DNA of 64,000 nucleotides, from positions 62,001 to 126,000 of the forward strand of contig NZ_JAAFKD010000008.1 in assembly GCF_013299165.1 (NCBI RefSeq), written 5' to 3'. The stretch is from Microcoleus sp. bin38.metabat.b11b12b14.051 (GTDB lineage: Bacteria; Cyanobacteriota; Cyanobacteriia; Cyanobacteriales; Microcoleaceae). The position numbers were made by a program, and so were the translations under genes. The notes below the pieces were generated by a model. It searched no databases and had not been told where the DNA came from. It saw only the letters and a list, made by a program, of their open reading frames with translations. Within the stretch, counting starts at the first letter, position 1, and every line of letters starts with the position of its first letter. Below are positions 1 through 8,429 of this stretch, in pieces.

Positions 1-435
1 GCGACGGCGCTGCTGCAAAGTGGGGAGATGGTGGGGGTGTTTCCTGAGGGTGCAGAACCGATGGTGAACTTTACTCAACCAAATACTATGGGGAAGTTTC
101 AGCGGGGATTTGCTCACTTGGCTTTGCGGGCGCCAGTGCGGGATTTGGCGGTGTTACCGGTGGCGATTGCTTCGATGGAGGAACAGTCGGTGCGATCGGG
201 TTTACCGCTGAAGTTGTTGAGTTTGTTCGATCCTTCGGAACCTTTGTTCGATCGCGCTGGGTGGCATCCTGTGATAGTTTATCAACGAGTAAATGTTTTA
301 ATCGGCCGCCCTTACTGGATTACAGTCGAGAGACAGCAGCAGTATCGAGGTAAAAAAGCCAAAGCAGTTGTGGCTGAACTTACAGAACACTGTCAAGGGG
401 AAATTGCACAATTACTCGATCGAGGTTGTGTTTAA
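1..435 (+). CDS. PlsC-like 1-acylglycerol-phosphate acyltransferase, 3' part
   Basis: The reading frame is open from the first base of the window, so the N-terminus lies outside it; 144 residues are visible. An FPEG motif at residues 14-17 of the fragment matches the glycerol-phosphate-binding block of the PlsC/LPLAT family, and the VLPVAI stretch about 45 residues later fits the following conserved block. These enzymes transfer a fatty acyl chain to lysophosphatidate or related acceptors at the membrane. The HX4D catalytic block would lie upstream and cannot be checked. The next gene is an alpha/beta hydrolase on the same strand, separated by repeat arrays. Substrate is unknown. Confidence 0.75.
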   Translation, partial: ATALLQSGEMVGVFPEGAEPMVNFTQPNTMGKFQRGFAHLALRAPVRDLAVLPVAIASMEEQSVRSGLPLKLLSLFDPSEPLFDRAGWHPVIVYQRVNVLIGRPYWITVERQQQYRGKKAKAVVAELTEHCQGEIAQLLDRGCV

Positions 436-539
436 CGCAGAAGTCAGTGGGCATGGGGCATGGGGCATGGGGCACTTGTCAGTAGTAAAAAGGAGCAATA
501 AATTACCAACTACCAATTGCCACCCTTCGGCTTTGCGAG

Positions 540-653
540 CAAGATTACCAATTACCAATTACCAATTACCAATTTTCAATTTCCAATTCCCAATTTTCAA
601 TTTCCAATTTTCAATTTCCAATTTTCAATTTCCAATTTCCAATTTCCAATTCC
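540..653. repeat. AT-rich heptamer array (CAATTTY type)
   Basis: Roughly 15 tandem copies alternate between CAATTTT, CAATTTC and ACCAATT-like units with a 7-bp period. Heptanucleotide tandem repeats of this type (STRRs) are known from filamentous cyanobacteria. It runs directly into a second, GC-rich heptamer array. Confidence 0.85.
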
Positions 654-659
654 CATGCC

Positions 660-772
660 CCGATGCCCGATGCCCGATGCCCGATGCCCGATGCCCGATG
701 CCCGATGCCCGATGCCCGATGCCCGATGCCCGATGCCCGATGCCCGATGCCCGATGCCCGATGCCCGATGCC
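660..772. repeat. GC-rich heptamer array CGATGCC x ~16
   Basis: About 16 nearly perfect tandem copies of CGATGCC end 24 bp before the chosen start of the alpha/beta hydrolase. Because 7 is not a multiple of 3, the array is open in several frames on both strands and creates artificial repetitive reading frames. Copy number changes would shift any frame reading through it. Confidence 0.9.
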
Positions 773-795
773 CCATTCCCAGATTAAGTTTAATC

Positions 796-1611
796 ATGCC
801 CACTACTAACAATAAAGTTCGTTTTCTCAGCCCCAAACCGGCGAAAACAGATCGCCCTTTATTTGTATTTCTGCCCGGTATGGACGGCAGCGGTTTGCTG
901 CTGCGCCCGCAAATTGCGAAATTAGCCAATAATTTTGACATTCGCTGCTTAACTTTACCACCTAACGATATGGCTAGTTGGGAGGTACTGGTTAGGGAAA
1001 CGATCGCCTTAATTGAAGCAGAAAAGGAAGCGAATCAGCGGCCTGTTTATCTTTGCGGCGAGTCATTTGGGGGGTGTTTAGCGATGAAAGTTGTTTTAGA
1101 AGCTCCTAAATTGTGCGATCGACTAATTTTAGTAAATCCAGCTTCTTCATTCCGACAACAGCCTTGGGTGCAGTGGGGTTCCCATTTGACTCAGTGGTTG
1201 CCGGCGAACCTTTATCCGCTGTCGGTAATCGGTCTGTTGCCGATATTAGCATCCTTGGGAAAGATCGGGCGCGAGGATAGACACGCTTTGCTGGAAGCGA
1301 TGCAAGCAGTACCGCAACACACGTCTGTGTGGAGATTGGCATTAGTGCGATCGTTTAATGTGGATGAAAATCAGTTGCGCGGCATCAAACAGCCAACGTT
1401 AGTAATTGCTAGCGGTGCCGATCGCCTGTTGCCTTCCATAGCAGAAGCGAAGCTTTTAGTCAAGGTCATTCCCAAGGCCCAAATGGTGATGCTGGCTAAC
1501 AGCGGTCATGCTTGTTTGTTGGAAACAGATGTTGACCTTTACGCGATTATGCAACAGCGCAATTTTTTGACTGAATCCGCAGAAAATTTGGCATTAGTTA
1601 AGAGTCATTAG
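796..1611 (+). CDS. alpha/beta-fold hydrolase
   Basis: The 271-residue protein has an oxyanion-hole region PGMDGSG at 27-33, a nucleophile elbow GESFGG with the probable catalytic Ser at 90, a GADRLLP acid loop and a late NSGHA histidine motif, so the Ser-Asp-His triad looks complete. Substrate is not predictable; esterase, lipase or thioesterase roles are all possible. I chose ATG 796 because an upstream in-frame start at 517 would add about 93 residues encoded almost wholly by the two heptamer arrays. It follows a PlsC-like acyltransferase gene on the same strand, which is compatible with lipid metabolism but is only context. Confidence 0.8.
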   Translation: MPTTNNKVRFLSPKPAKTDRPLFVFLPGMDGSGLLLRPQIAKLANNFDIRCLTLPPNDMASWEVLVRETIALIEAEKEANQRPVYLCGESFGGCLAMKVVLEAPKLCDRLILVNPASSFRQQPWVQWGSHLTQWLPANLYPLSVIGLLPILASLGKIGREDRHALLEAMQAVPQHTSVWRLALVRSFNVDENQLRGIKQPTLVIASGADRLLPSIAEAKLLVKVIPKAQMVMLANSGHACLLETDVDLYAIMQQRNFLTESAENLALVKSH

Positions 1612-1668
1612 TTAAGAGTCATTAGTTAAGAGTCATTAGTCATTAGTCATTAGTCATTTCAGCCTCCG
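1600..1668. repeat. GTCATTA / GTTAAGA heptamer repeat
   Basis: Tandem units of GAGTCATTAGTTAA and then GTCATTA (7-bp period) begin within the last codons of the alpha/beta hydrolase and supply its TAG stop. Confidence 0.75.
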
Positions 1669-1699
1669 AGCGAAGTCGAAGGCTAGTCATTAGTTATTA

Positions 1700-1885
1700 G
1701 TAGGGTGGGTCGCGAGCGAAAATTCTTAAAAAAAGAGCTAAAACTGAGAGTGCGACGCACCGATACGATTTGTTACTGGCGATTGTCAATTGGGAATCAT
1801 ATCAAGTGCGATCGCAATATGTCCTAGCTTGGTGTGACGAAGAGCAGATTGTCGATTTGCTCCAAATCTGGTCTGCTCTTCATCA
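1700..1885. repeat. interspersed palindromic repeat pieces, no gene
   Basis: This stretch has GTGCGACGCACC and two facing blocks around GAAGAGCAGATTGTC and GTCTGCTCTTCATCACACC that can fold back. I see no coding signal. Confidence 0.5.
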
Positions 1886-1896
1886 CACCCTACGGC

Positions 1897-1996
1897 ATCT
1901 AATGACAGTTGACAGTTGACAGTTGACAGTTGACAGTTGACCAATGACCAATGACCAATGACCAATGACAGTTGACAAATGACAGTTGACAAATGA
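1897..1996. repeat. heptamer array (TGACAGT / TGACCAA / TGACAAA)
   Basis: About 14 tandem heptamers of related sequence occupy this stretch and end at the stop codon of the DUF2996 gene on the minus strand. The same TGACCAA unit recurs near 21.3-21.45 kb. Confidence 0.85.
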
Positions 1997-2572
1997 CTAA
2001 TTAAGATTCAGCCATTTTTGAGCGTTAAGCCGCTGGACGACGCCAAACACCATGAGGTCGAGAGTAATCTTGCGTTCGTCGATCAAAAAAGGTTCTAAAG
2101 TGCTGGTCTTGGTATTATTTTCAGCGCAAGAAAACGCTCTTTGACTTTGAATATCTTCTTGAGGAAAATACAAGTTAAATTGGCGCTGACCTGCTTGAAA
2201 TTTACCAATTACCTGCCAGCAATCGCCGGCGGAACTCATACCGGCAACCGGGAGTTTTTGCTTTGCCAAACTCACTTCTAAATCCTTAACGCCCTGTTTA
2301 GTTAAAGCAGTTTGCAAGGCGGGCAAATAATCTTGTTGAATAAATTCCGCAAAGGGCTTGTCTTCAACAGCGGGTGCTTTTTCCTTTTTAGCTTTAGCTG
2401 GGGGCTTATCGCCGTCAGCGGCCTTGGCGGCGGGCTTTTTAGCAGCCGCAGGCGGCTTGTCAGTGGTGGGAAGATCCGTTGTCTCGGGTGTGTCGGAACT
2501 CGGGGCGTTCTCGATCGCAGCACTGGGAGTTTCTGATTCGCCAGCGGTAGGATTTGTCGGTTCTTCTGGCAT
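1997..2572 (-). CDS. DUF2996 family protein
   Basis: This is a 191-residue protein. Residues 1-75 are low complexity, rich in Pro, Ala, Lys, Thr and Glu. The globular C-terminal half (from about KPFAEFIQQDYLPAL) carries the pattern I associate with the cyanobacterial DUF2996 family, including GDCWQVIGKF and a conserved FLIDERKITLDL stretch. Function is unknown. The ATG at 2572 is preceded by AAGGA at a good distance, so I prefer it to the start 15 codons upstream. Heptamer repeats lie directly downstream. Confidence 0.75.
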   Translation of the reverse strand: MPEEPTNPTAGESETPSAAIENAPSSDTPETTDLPTTDKPPAAAKKPAAKAADGDKPPAKAKKEKAPAVEDKPFAEFIQQDYLPALQTALTKQGVKDLEVSLAKQKLPVAGMSSAGDCWQVIGKFQAGQRQFNLYFPQEDIQSQRAFSCAENNTKTSTLEPFLIDERKITLDLMVFGVVQRLNAQKWLNLN

Positions 2573-2710
2573 TAACGGTTCCTTGTAAAAGTGATTGGTA
2601 GAGGAGTCAACAGTCATTAGTCAGCAGCCAGCAGACTCACGATCGCCCCGAAGAGTGATCGGAGACTCTGACTCATAACTAATGACTAATGACTGAGGAC
2701 TCTGACTATT

Positions 2711-3598
2711 CTAAATCTCAGCGACAGCTCGTTCAATCAAACGGCGGGCGAGAGTTTGAACGCCGGTGTGTTCGTAGTAGTTGGTAGTCATGTCGAGAAA
2801 AGCGCCCACATAGTCCACTTTGTCGGCAGAAATTTCCACAAAACTCTGCAAGTGGCCCATGACGTTTTCGGGAGTCAAACCTCGATCGCTTACAAACGAG
2901 CCCATCCACCCGGAAACCGAGCCAAAGCTTTGGCCGATAAAGCCAAGTTGGCCGGCAGGATTACCGCCAGGAATCATGCCGCCGATCGCTTTAAACGCCG
3001 GATTGTCTTGCAAATCGCTGGGGGAGAGCTTTTCAATCCAAGACTGAGTAGCCATGATAAAGTCTGGGCCCAGGGGAATCAAACCATCAAAACAAACCAA
3101 AGCAGCCATCCGCATCAGCGATTCACCGCCGTAGTCGCCCAAAGCCCCGGCAAAATCGCCGATGCTGTCGCCGGGAATGCCGTTGATTTGGCAAAAAGCG
3201 AGCAATTCGGTGACTAATTTCAAAGAAAGGTCGATCGTTTGAGCTTTTTCTGGCTTGGGTGTGAGATTCCCTAGCATGGATAAAAAGGGCACATTTTGGG
3301 AGACTTTGTTGGCGAGGGCTGCGGTACCGAGGGCGCTTGAGGCACTGTCGATGGTTTGGTAGAGCCAGAGAGCGCGCTGATAGCCTTCTGATTTATCGTT
3401 GTAGAGGGTGATGGCGCGATCGCCAATTTGCTGGATCATATCTTCGTCGGTTTCGCCAGTAACGGTGCGAATCGTATTTTCAAAGCCAACTAAATTGTTC
3501 CACTCGCCGGGAACCACAAAGTCAAGCGCTCGGAGGGCTTTGACAGTCATGTTGTCTTTAGGTAGTTGATCGACTAATTCAAAGACTGTTTTGCTCAC
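2711..3598 (-). CDS. conserved cyanobacterial protein of unknown function
   Basis: This 295-residue, mostly helical, soluble-looking protein has no transmembrane segment or signal peptide that I can see. It is rich in hydrophobic helices (for example a CQINGIPGDSIGDFAGALGDY loop region around 155-175). I do not recognise catalytic motifs. Its composition and neat gene structure suggest a genuine conserved cyanobacterial protein. The start is a GTG at 3598 with an AAGGAG ribosome-binding site about 6 bases upstream. It is flanked by a DUF2996 gene downstream and a lipoprotein gene upstream on the same strand. Confidence 0.7.
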   Translation of the reverse strand: MSKTVFELVDQLPKDNMTVKALRALDFVVPGEWNNLVGFENTIRTVTGETDEDMIQQIGDRAITLYNDKSEGYQRALWLYQTIDSASSALGTAALANKVSQNVPFLSMLGNLTPKPEKAQTIDLSLKLVTELLAFCQINGIPGDSIGDFAGALGDYGGESLMRMAALVCFDGLIPLGPDFIMATQSWIEKLSPSDLQDNPAFKAIGGMIPGGNPAGQLGFIGQSFGSVSGWMGSFVSDRGLTPENVMGHLQSFVEISADKVDYVGAFLDMTTNYYEHTGVQTLARRLIERAVAEI

Positions 3599-3734
3599 AA
3601 AAAACTCCTTGTTGAACTGAAATCAAAGGTATTACTTTTGGCAGATGGCAAGAACTTCACAGTCTGATTCTTGCCGGCGCAAATTGCGATCGTCTCATGC
3701 CCGAGTTGGACGGGAAACTCGATCTCAGAGAATG

Positions 3735-4286
3735 CTACTTGACGCTGGCGAGACCGCCGAGGTTAAATTTGGACAACCAAGCTTCGCGATCGCTAGCGGT
3801 AAAAGAGGGATCGCGGGATTGAACTTTCACCTGATAGCGATTTGCGACTAAAACAGCAGTGATGTTAGCGCCCTGATTGACAGCGGGATAGCCGCTAATT
3901 TGCTTGGTACTTTGCTGGAATTTAGCTCCGGCGCTGGGGTTGCCGGCGATGTCGTTAATCGAGAGTACCGCGACATTTTTGCCGCCTTTGTTGAGCTTAG
4001 CTTCAGCAAAACCAGATTTTTCTTGAGCGAAGACGCGATCGAATCCGCCGCCAGCAGACGGAAAATATTTATTTAATTTGCCGCCTGCAACTGCTTTCTT
4101 GGGAAGGCTGGGATTTTCAGCAGTGGATTTGTCAGCAGTTGTCTGCTTTGCTTTAGATTTTTGGGTGCTTTCCTGCTGAGCTTTGTCCCAGCGGGAGGGT
4201 GGCTGATTCTGACCGCAGGAAGTCACGAGCAGCAGTACCGAGATCAGGAATGGAGCTAAAATTCTGCGTGCGGGGGGAAATTGCAT
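3735..4286 (-). CDS. putative lipoprotein
   Basis: The 183-residue product begins with a charged n-region (PARR), a hydrophobic core (FLISVLLLV) and a lipobox ending in TSC at about residues 22-24, so it should be lipid-anchored after signal peptidase II cleavage. A Lys/Thr/Ser-rich linker follows, then a C-terminal domain of about 115 residues of unknown fold, including LNKYFPSAGGGFDRVF. An AGGAG site precedes ATG 4286. Target membrane and function are unknown. Confidence 0.7.
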   Translation of the reverse strand: MQFPPARRILAPFLISVLLLVTSCGQNQPPSRWDKAQQESTQKSKAKQTTADKSTAENPSLPKKAVAGGKLNKYFPSAGGGFDRVFAQEKSGFAEAKLNKGGKNVAVLSINDIAGNPSAGAKFQQSTKQISGYPAVNQGANITAVLVANRYQVKVQSRDPSFTASDREAWLSKFNLGGLASVK

Positions 4287-4325
4287 CGCTGTCTCCTCAT
4301 GAGTAGGTTTCCATCACAATTGTGG

Positions 4326-4690
4326 CTCTTGACATCCTCTCCGGGAGTCAACGCCACGGAGATTCCAAGAATCGCTTCTTAGACCTTTCTGCTTCATTGC
4401 AACTGCCTCCACTCAAGCGAGAGATTTGGTCTTATGTTCGCTCCACAGACTAACCCCGCAAGCCCTGCGGTTTTAACAAACAGTCTAAAAACTTATTCAG
4501 TTTACGTCTAGAGAGGATGTTTGCCATTGCCTCTTAAGCTTTTCCCGGTCTACCAATTTTTCCTCGCCGTTGCCATACTTCTGGCAAACTTTGGTGTTAG
4601 GCTTTATGTCTCCATTGACGGACAGTGGGTCAACGACCACTTCTATTCTAGCAAAAGCCGTCGAGCGAAGGACGGGGTTTCTACCCATTT
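4326..4690 (-). mobile_element. decayed 3' end of an IS200/IS605-type (tnpB) element
   Basis: On the minus strand, a GGTCTAAGA segment, then GGAATC, a CTCCGTGG...CCGGAGAG hairpin and ATGTCAA resemble the right end of the intact tnpB element at 11.9-13.2 kb, where GGTCTAAGA, AGAATCC, a hairpin and GTGTCAA occur in the same order. Reading toward that end from 4688, one frame is interrupted by several stops (for example near 4480-4500), consistent with a dead tnpB tail. Assignment of the part above 4480 is weak. Confidence 0.45.
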
Positions 4691-4743
4691 TTCTGATGAT
4701 TTGCCAATTTGTCTTCCCCGATCGGGTAATTTGTGTTTTTTGT

Positions 4744-4779
4744 AAAAAAATCCTCTGCCTGCGGGCAGAGGATTTTTTT
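4744..4779. terminator. strong bidirectional hairpin terminator
   Basis: A perfect inverted repeat, AAAAAAATCCTCTGCC and its complement with a 3-4 base loop, is bounded by A-tracts on one side and T-tracts on the other. It can end transcription in both directions and lies downstream of psaI on the minus strand. Confidence 0.85.
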
Positions 4780-4986
4780 GCAATTGCGAGTTCTGAAGGA
4801 AGAAGAAAGATTGCTCCACAGATAAATTCTGGGGATGGGGGTAAAGAAACTAAGTTTTCTGATTGCCAGCAATCTCAAAACAATTTTTGCTGATTTTCCC
4901 TAGATTTATCTAGAGGTTTCAGAGCAATTGTTCGTCAATGGTGTTAATTCGGCCTTCCAACTTAGGTCTTGCTTTGTGGGTAAAGC

Positions 4987-5103
4987 TCAGGCGTCGCTTT
5001 CAATGTAGATAAACAACAAACCCATGACTACAACCGGCATGAGCCAGGTAATTAGGGGAATTAAAATCCAAGGCAAGAAAGAAGCAGCGTAGGAACCTGT
5101 CAT
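4987..5103 (-). CDS. psaI: photosystem I reaction centre subunit VIII (PsaI)
   Basis: The 38-residue product starts [16 protein letters not shown] and ends [11 protein letters not shown], the typical PsaI pattern with one transmembrane helix. PsaI sits at the trimerisation face of photosystem I next to PsaL. The gene is short and easily missed; it was identified by translating the minus strand from ATG 5103 to TGA 4987. It lies downstream of psaL in the same direction but separated by about 500 bp, an unusually long gap for this pair. Confidence 0.93.
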   Translation of the reverse strand: MTGSYAASFLPWILIPLITWLMPVVVMGLLFIYIESDA

Positions 5104-5602
5104 AAAAAATAAATCTCCGTAAGTGGGAAACGAGCGTGGCTTGAGCCTCGGAGAGGGAAACAACGCGGGTGGTTTTAACCACCGTGAATCTTTCCATTAC
5201 ACGGGGATTGTTTGACTCTTGTGTACTTTTGTAATGTACTTTCAATGGGACAATTACCATTTCAAGCTTCACAATCCGCGATCGCATAATGGTTGCCTTT
5301 GTTGGGCCTCCCTTGCGGGGTAATGTTCGCTTCGCCAATGTTATGAGGGCTTGTGAGGCTAGCAGCACTGTCTCAGTGACTTTAAGACTGTTTAACCACT
5401 AGCGATAGAGCGGAAAACTAGCGTCGCATTCTCCGGTATCGTGACCCAAATAACGTAGACCTCAAAAGTCTTAGGCTGGTCAGAATAGCTTGCTTCGAGA
5501 CTTGCTCGCGACCAAGCTCAGTGTCTTTAGACCTGAGTTCCTGACATCAAATTCTCCAAACTAAAGTTAGTGTGTTCCAACAGAGATATTGGGGAGTGGA
5601 GT
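5104..5602. other. psaL-psaI spacer with possible tnpB debris
   Basis: This spacer of about 500 bp holds several short hairpins (for example GGTGGTTTTAACCACC near 5170). On the plus strand around 5440-5550 a frame reads RDPNNVDLKSLRLVRIA and then a stop, faintly like the C-terminal DRDxNAAxNLK block of TnpB. A continuous frame on the minus strand across the spacer has no recognisable domain and I do not call it a gene. Confidence 0.3.
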
Positions 5603-6112
5603 CTAATTGTTGACTAAACCCCGGAAAATGGCATCAACGCCCTTAAAGTTTTCGAGTAAGAAGTAGGCAGCAAAAACGCCGCTCATGCCCCCAATGAAGA
5701 AACCAGCAGTAAGCTGACTCCAGCCTTCAGCATTTCTGAGGGAATCGGGAGTCATCGGATTAGCGCTGGGGTAGCTGGTGTTGTCTTGCTTGAAAGAGAC
5801 CAAACCGTAGGCAGACATACCTAGGGTGCCAAGCAAAACTAAGACGAGGGCTGTAATTAGTCCGCCGAGATTAGCTGCTTCTGGATAATCCCGCAGCGGG
5901 CCGAAAACGATTTCGGGGCCGACGAGGAAATAACCGTGTGCCAAGCCGATTTCTAAACCTCGAACTAGGGGCGAGAGTCCTTTGCGGTAGGCGGGCAAGT
6001 TCCCAATGAATGCTTTGGTGAAATCAGAAGCACTGATGGGAGTTGCGAGATGACCCGTGAAGGGGTCGCCGTTAAAGGGTTTAATAAGCTCTGCATCTCT
6101 GGGATCGGCCAT
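5603..6112 (-). CDS. psaL: photosystem I reaction centre subunit XI (PsaL)
   Basis: The 169-residue protein has the PsaL hallmarks: NLPAYR followed by GLEIGLAHGYFLVGP, three hydrophobic helices (about residues 60-80, 85-105 and 140-160) and FFIGGMSGVFAAYFLLENF near the end. PsaL joins monomers in the photosystem I trimer or tetramer and binds chlorophyll. I chose ATG 6112 (MADPRDAELIKP), which gives a family-like N-terminus; an in-frame start 14 codons upstream is possible. psaI follows on the same strand after the long spacer. Confidence 0.95.
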   Translation of the reverse strand: MADPRDAELIKPFNGDPFTGHLATPISASDFTKAFIGNLPAYRKGLSPLVRGLEIGLAHGYFLVGPEIVFGPLRDYPEAANLGGLITALVLVLLGTLGMSAYGLVSFKQDNTSYPSANPMTPDSLRNAEGWSQLTAGFFIGGMSGVFAAYFLLENFKGVDAIFRGLVNN

Positions 6113-6226
6113 ATGCTCTTTTTCCTCGCTGTGCGTAAAATTTGAGGCGTTCAAGTCATATTTTACGCAGGGACGTGTTTCCTATTTGCATAATTGGCAC
6201 TGAGCTTTAGAAAAGTTCACTATTCT

Positions 6227-6940
6227 TTAGTTTTCGGAAGAATTTTTCTTTTGTCCTCTATACCAGAAAGCGAGTCGATCGGGCGACACTCCCAAAAAAT
6301 AAGCAATAATTACTATTTGATTGATGGCGGTGGTGTGGATGACCCCAAGCTGGTGCCAGCGGCGGGCGTTCGTCAGCACCGGCTGGGGTAATATTTCGAT
6401 GCGGCCTTGTTTTTTCAACCTGCACACGAATTCAAAGTCTTCCATGAGGGGCAAATCGGGAAAACCGCCGATTTTGTCAAAGGTAGCTGAATAGAGGAAA
6501 ATGGCTTGATCGCCGTAGGGCATTTGCAGGAAGCGCGATCGCCAGTTTACCCCTATTTCTACCAGGCGCAGACTGTGCTGGGGCGCATCTATTTTGAGTT
6601 CAAAGGCCCCGGCGACTGTTTGGGGTTTTGCTAGAGCGAGGCGCACGCCAGAGTCGTAGCCCGGAGGCAAAAGAGTGTCTGCGTGGAGAAACAGCAGAAT
6701 ATCTCCAGTAGCTGCGATCGCACCTGCGTTCATTTGAGTAGCGCGGCCAGGGGCGGTGGAGATGACTGGGACGCCCAAAGATTTTGCTATTTCTGCTGTA
6801 CCGTCGCTACTGCCGCCGTCAGCGACAATTATTTCAACATTTTTGGCCTCAAGGGCGGTGGATATGACTGAGGCAATTGTAGGTGCTTCGTTTAAGACTG
6901 GAATGATAATGGAAATTTTGAGATGATAATTTTCTGGCAT
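6227..6940 (-). CDS. family 2 glycosyltransferase, TIGR04283 type
   Basis: The 237-residue GT-A enzyme has SIIIPVLNE at 10-18, the nucleotide-binding DGGSSDGT at 41-48, the metal-binding HAD at 86-88 and a late MEDFEF acceptor/catalytic motif. The short length, GRATQMNAG and the RRWHQLG-type tail match the rSAM/selenodomain-associated transferase 2 group. A type-1 partner (TIGR04282-like) lies about 450 bp upstream on the same strand, the usual pairing. Substrate is unknown; links to arsenosugar or related small-molecule glycosylation have been proposed for such pairs. Confidence 0.8.
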   Translation of the reverse strand: MPENYHLKISIIIPVLNEAPTIASVISTALEAKNVEIIVADGGSSDGTAEIAKSLGVPVISTAPGRATQMNAGAIAATGDILLFLHADTLLPPGYDSGVRLALAKPQTVAGAFELKIDAPQHSLRLVEIGVNWRSRFLQMPYGDQAIFLYSATFDKIGGFPDLPLMEDFEFVCRLKKQGRIEILPQPVLTNARRWHQLGVIHTTAINQIVIIAYFLGVSPDRLAFWYRGQKKNSSEN

Positions 6941-7390
6941 ACAGAATTAAGCAGCCCGTGGGAGAGAGCGGGTTTTGTACAAAGCTTATCTGTTATTTCG
7001 ACAGGTAGTGACAGCTTCGTGAGAACTTCCAGCGCCAATTGCGTTTCTGAGATTGTAAGTGCGATCGCCCCCGCTGGCATTTTGAGGTCATAGTCTGAAA
7101 CCTTTCATTTTCGCGATGGCAGCGGGTTGCCATCCCAGAGTATAGCCCTAAAACCCTGATTCTGCGATGGAAATCAAAAACTTTCCGAAGCGTTATTCTT
7201 TGCCAATTTATTTGCCCAAATTTTGCTTTTTCTCGCGCTTGCGACTATTGTCGCAAGCGCTGTCTAACCGCTGCATTTGGTTAGACAAATACATTTACTA
7301 TAGTATGACCTTGTGGTTACACAAGCAAGTGTTTTTTATGGAAAATACATGAGAGTTTCTAATGAAAACAATCATTTTAATATAGTTTAG
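6941..7390. other. intergenic stretch with two adjacent hairpins
   Basis: No coding signal is seen. A perfect 11-bp stem (GCGCTTGCGAC with its complement, about 7235-7260) is followed at once by TGTCTAACC...GGTTAGACA (about 7260-7288). A short T-tract precedes the first. They may be a terminator of the upstream gene or an interspersed repeat. Confidence 0.5.
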
Positions 7391-8008
7391 TTATTTCAAA
7401 ATATTAATATCTAAACCGAGCAAATCCTCGGGTAAATCGATATCTGCAAGAGTGGGAAGATAAGCAATGTTGAGGTCGAGGTTTTGGGCGATCGCCCGCG
7501 TAGCAGCAAATACCTCACTCGTTCCCCAGTTAATGCCACCGAACAATTCTGGTATCACTCTGCCCAGCCCGATTAGATAATAACCGCCGTCTTTAGCCGG
7601 GCCCAAAACTAAATCGTGCTGGCTGAGTTTGTCAAAAGCTTGTGCCATAATTTCAGTTGTCAGATTGGGACAATCAGTGCCGATAATTGCGGTTTTGTCA
7701 ACCCCTGAATTAAAAGAGTTTTGAAAGGCTGCTATCATTTTTGCGCCCAAATCACCGTCTATTTGATTTTGATAAACAATATCTGTTCCCAACCACTCTT
7801 GCATCAGTTGCTGGCTGCCACCTGCCCAGTGAATTTCAACTGATAATCTACCCGATTGTTGGAGAGAGAGGGCGCGGGCGATCGCCTTTTGGGCCATCAA
7901 GCGGTGCAGGTTGGCAGCACCTATCTTTCCGAGGACGGGAATTAGTCGAGTTTTGGCTTTTCCCGGTTCGGGATAGCGGGTGAAAACAATTAGTTTTTCG
8001 GAAATCAT
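7391..8008 (-). CDS. TIGR04282-type glycosyltransferase (DUF2064)
   Basis: The 205-residue protein has the N-terminal nucleotide-binding signature FTRYPEPGKAKTRL (9-22), the middle IIGTDCPNL and the DGGYYLIGL block typical of DUF2064 / rSAM-selenodomain-associated transferase 1. The family has a nucleotidyltransferase-like GT-A fold. It lies upstream of the TIGR04283-type gene on the same strand, which supports joint action. Acceptor and donor are not predictable from sequence. Confidence 0.8.
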   Translation of the reverse strand: MISEKLIVFTRYPEPGKAKTRLIPVLGKIGAANLHRLMAQKAIARALSLQQSGRLSVEIHWAGGSQQLMQEWLGTDIVYQNQIDGDLGAKMIAAFQNSFNSGVDKTAIIGTDCPNLTTEIMAQAFDKLSQHDLVLGPAKDGGYYLIGLGRVIPELFGGINWGTSEVFAATRAIAQNLDLNIAYLPTLADIDLPEDLLGLDINILK

Positions 8009-8224
8009 ACAATTTTAGATTGGAAATTTGGGAATGAGTTAAGGATTTGGATCTGCTCTGCTAACTCCAAATCTGCTGGCGCAGTCTTACTTTAATTGCC
8101 TCAGTCTTTACATACAAAAGGAAACAGCCAATGAACGCACATTAATGCTGATAATTTCTACATGGGAGAGCTGACGGTGGAAAATTGAGTCTGTAAGTCA
8201 CAGCGTGTCCCGTCAATTCCGTCC

Positions 8225-8405
8225 GCTATGCTCGTCATTAACAAGGTTTATAGTGAGCAGGAAGAATCAAGCGTCATGGATGCGGACTGAAGTCCTCACT
8301 ACGAACCTATTTACTATTGTTTAAATTCAGCATCAAGCGTCATGGATGCGGACTTGCATTCCTTGCTACGAACCTGAAGAAGGACTAAAGTCCTCACGAC
8401 AAACC
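8225..8405. repeat. GTCCTCACTACGAACC-type repeats
   Basis: Several diverged copies of ATGCGGACTGAAGTCCTCACTACGAACC-like half-palindromes lie between the TIGR04282 gene and nadA. They belong to the family that forms the array at 25.1-25.6 kb. The stretch 8009-8224 shows nothing I can name. Confidence 0.75.
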
Positions 8406-8429
8406 AAAGTGACAATTAATTATTGGTTT

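Noticed and set aside
368..941. Long open frames on both strands rich in MPDARCP or GHRASGI repeats
   Set aside because: They are translations of the CGATGCC heptamer array in other frames and have no coding features.
5000..5368. 122-codon minus-strand frame overlapping psaI
   Set aside because: It is in a different phase from psaI, lacks domains, and psaI is a clear match to a known subunit.
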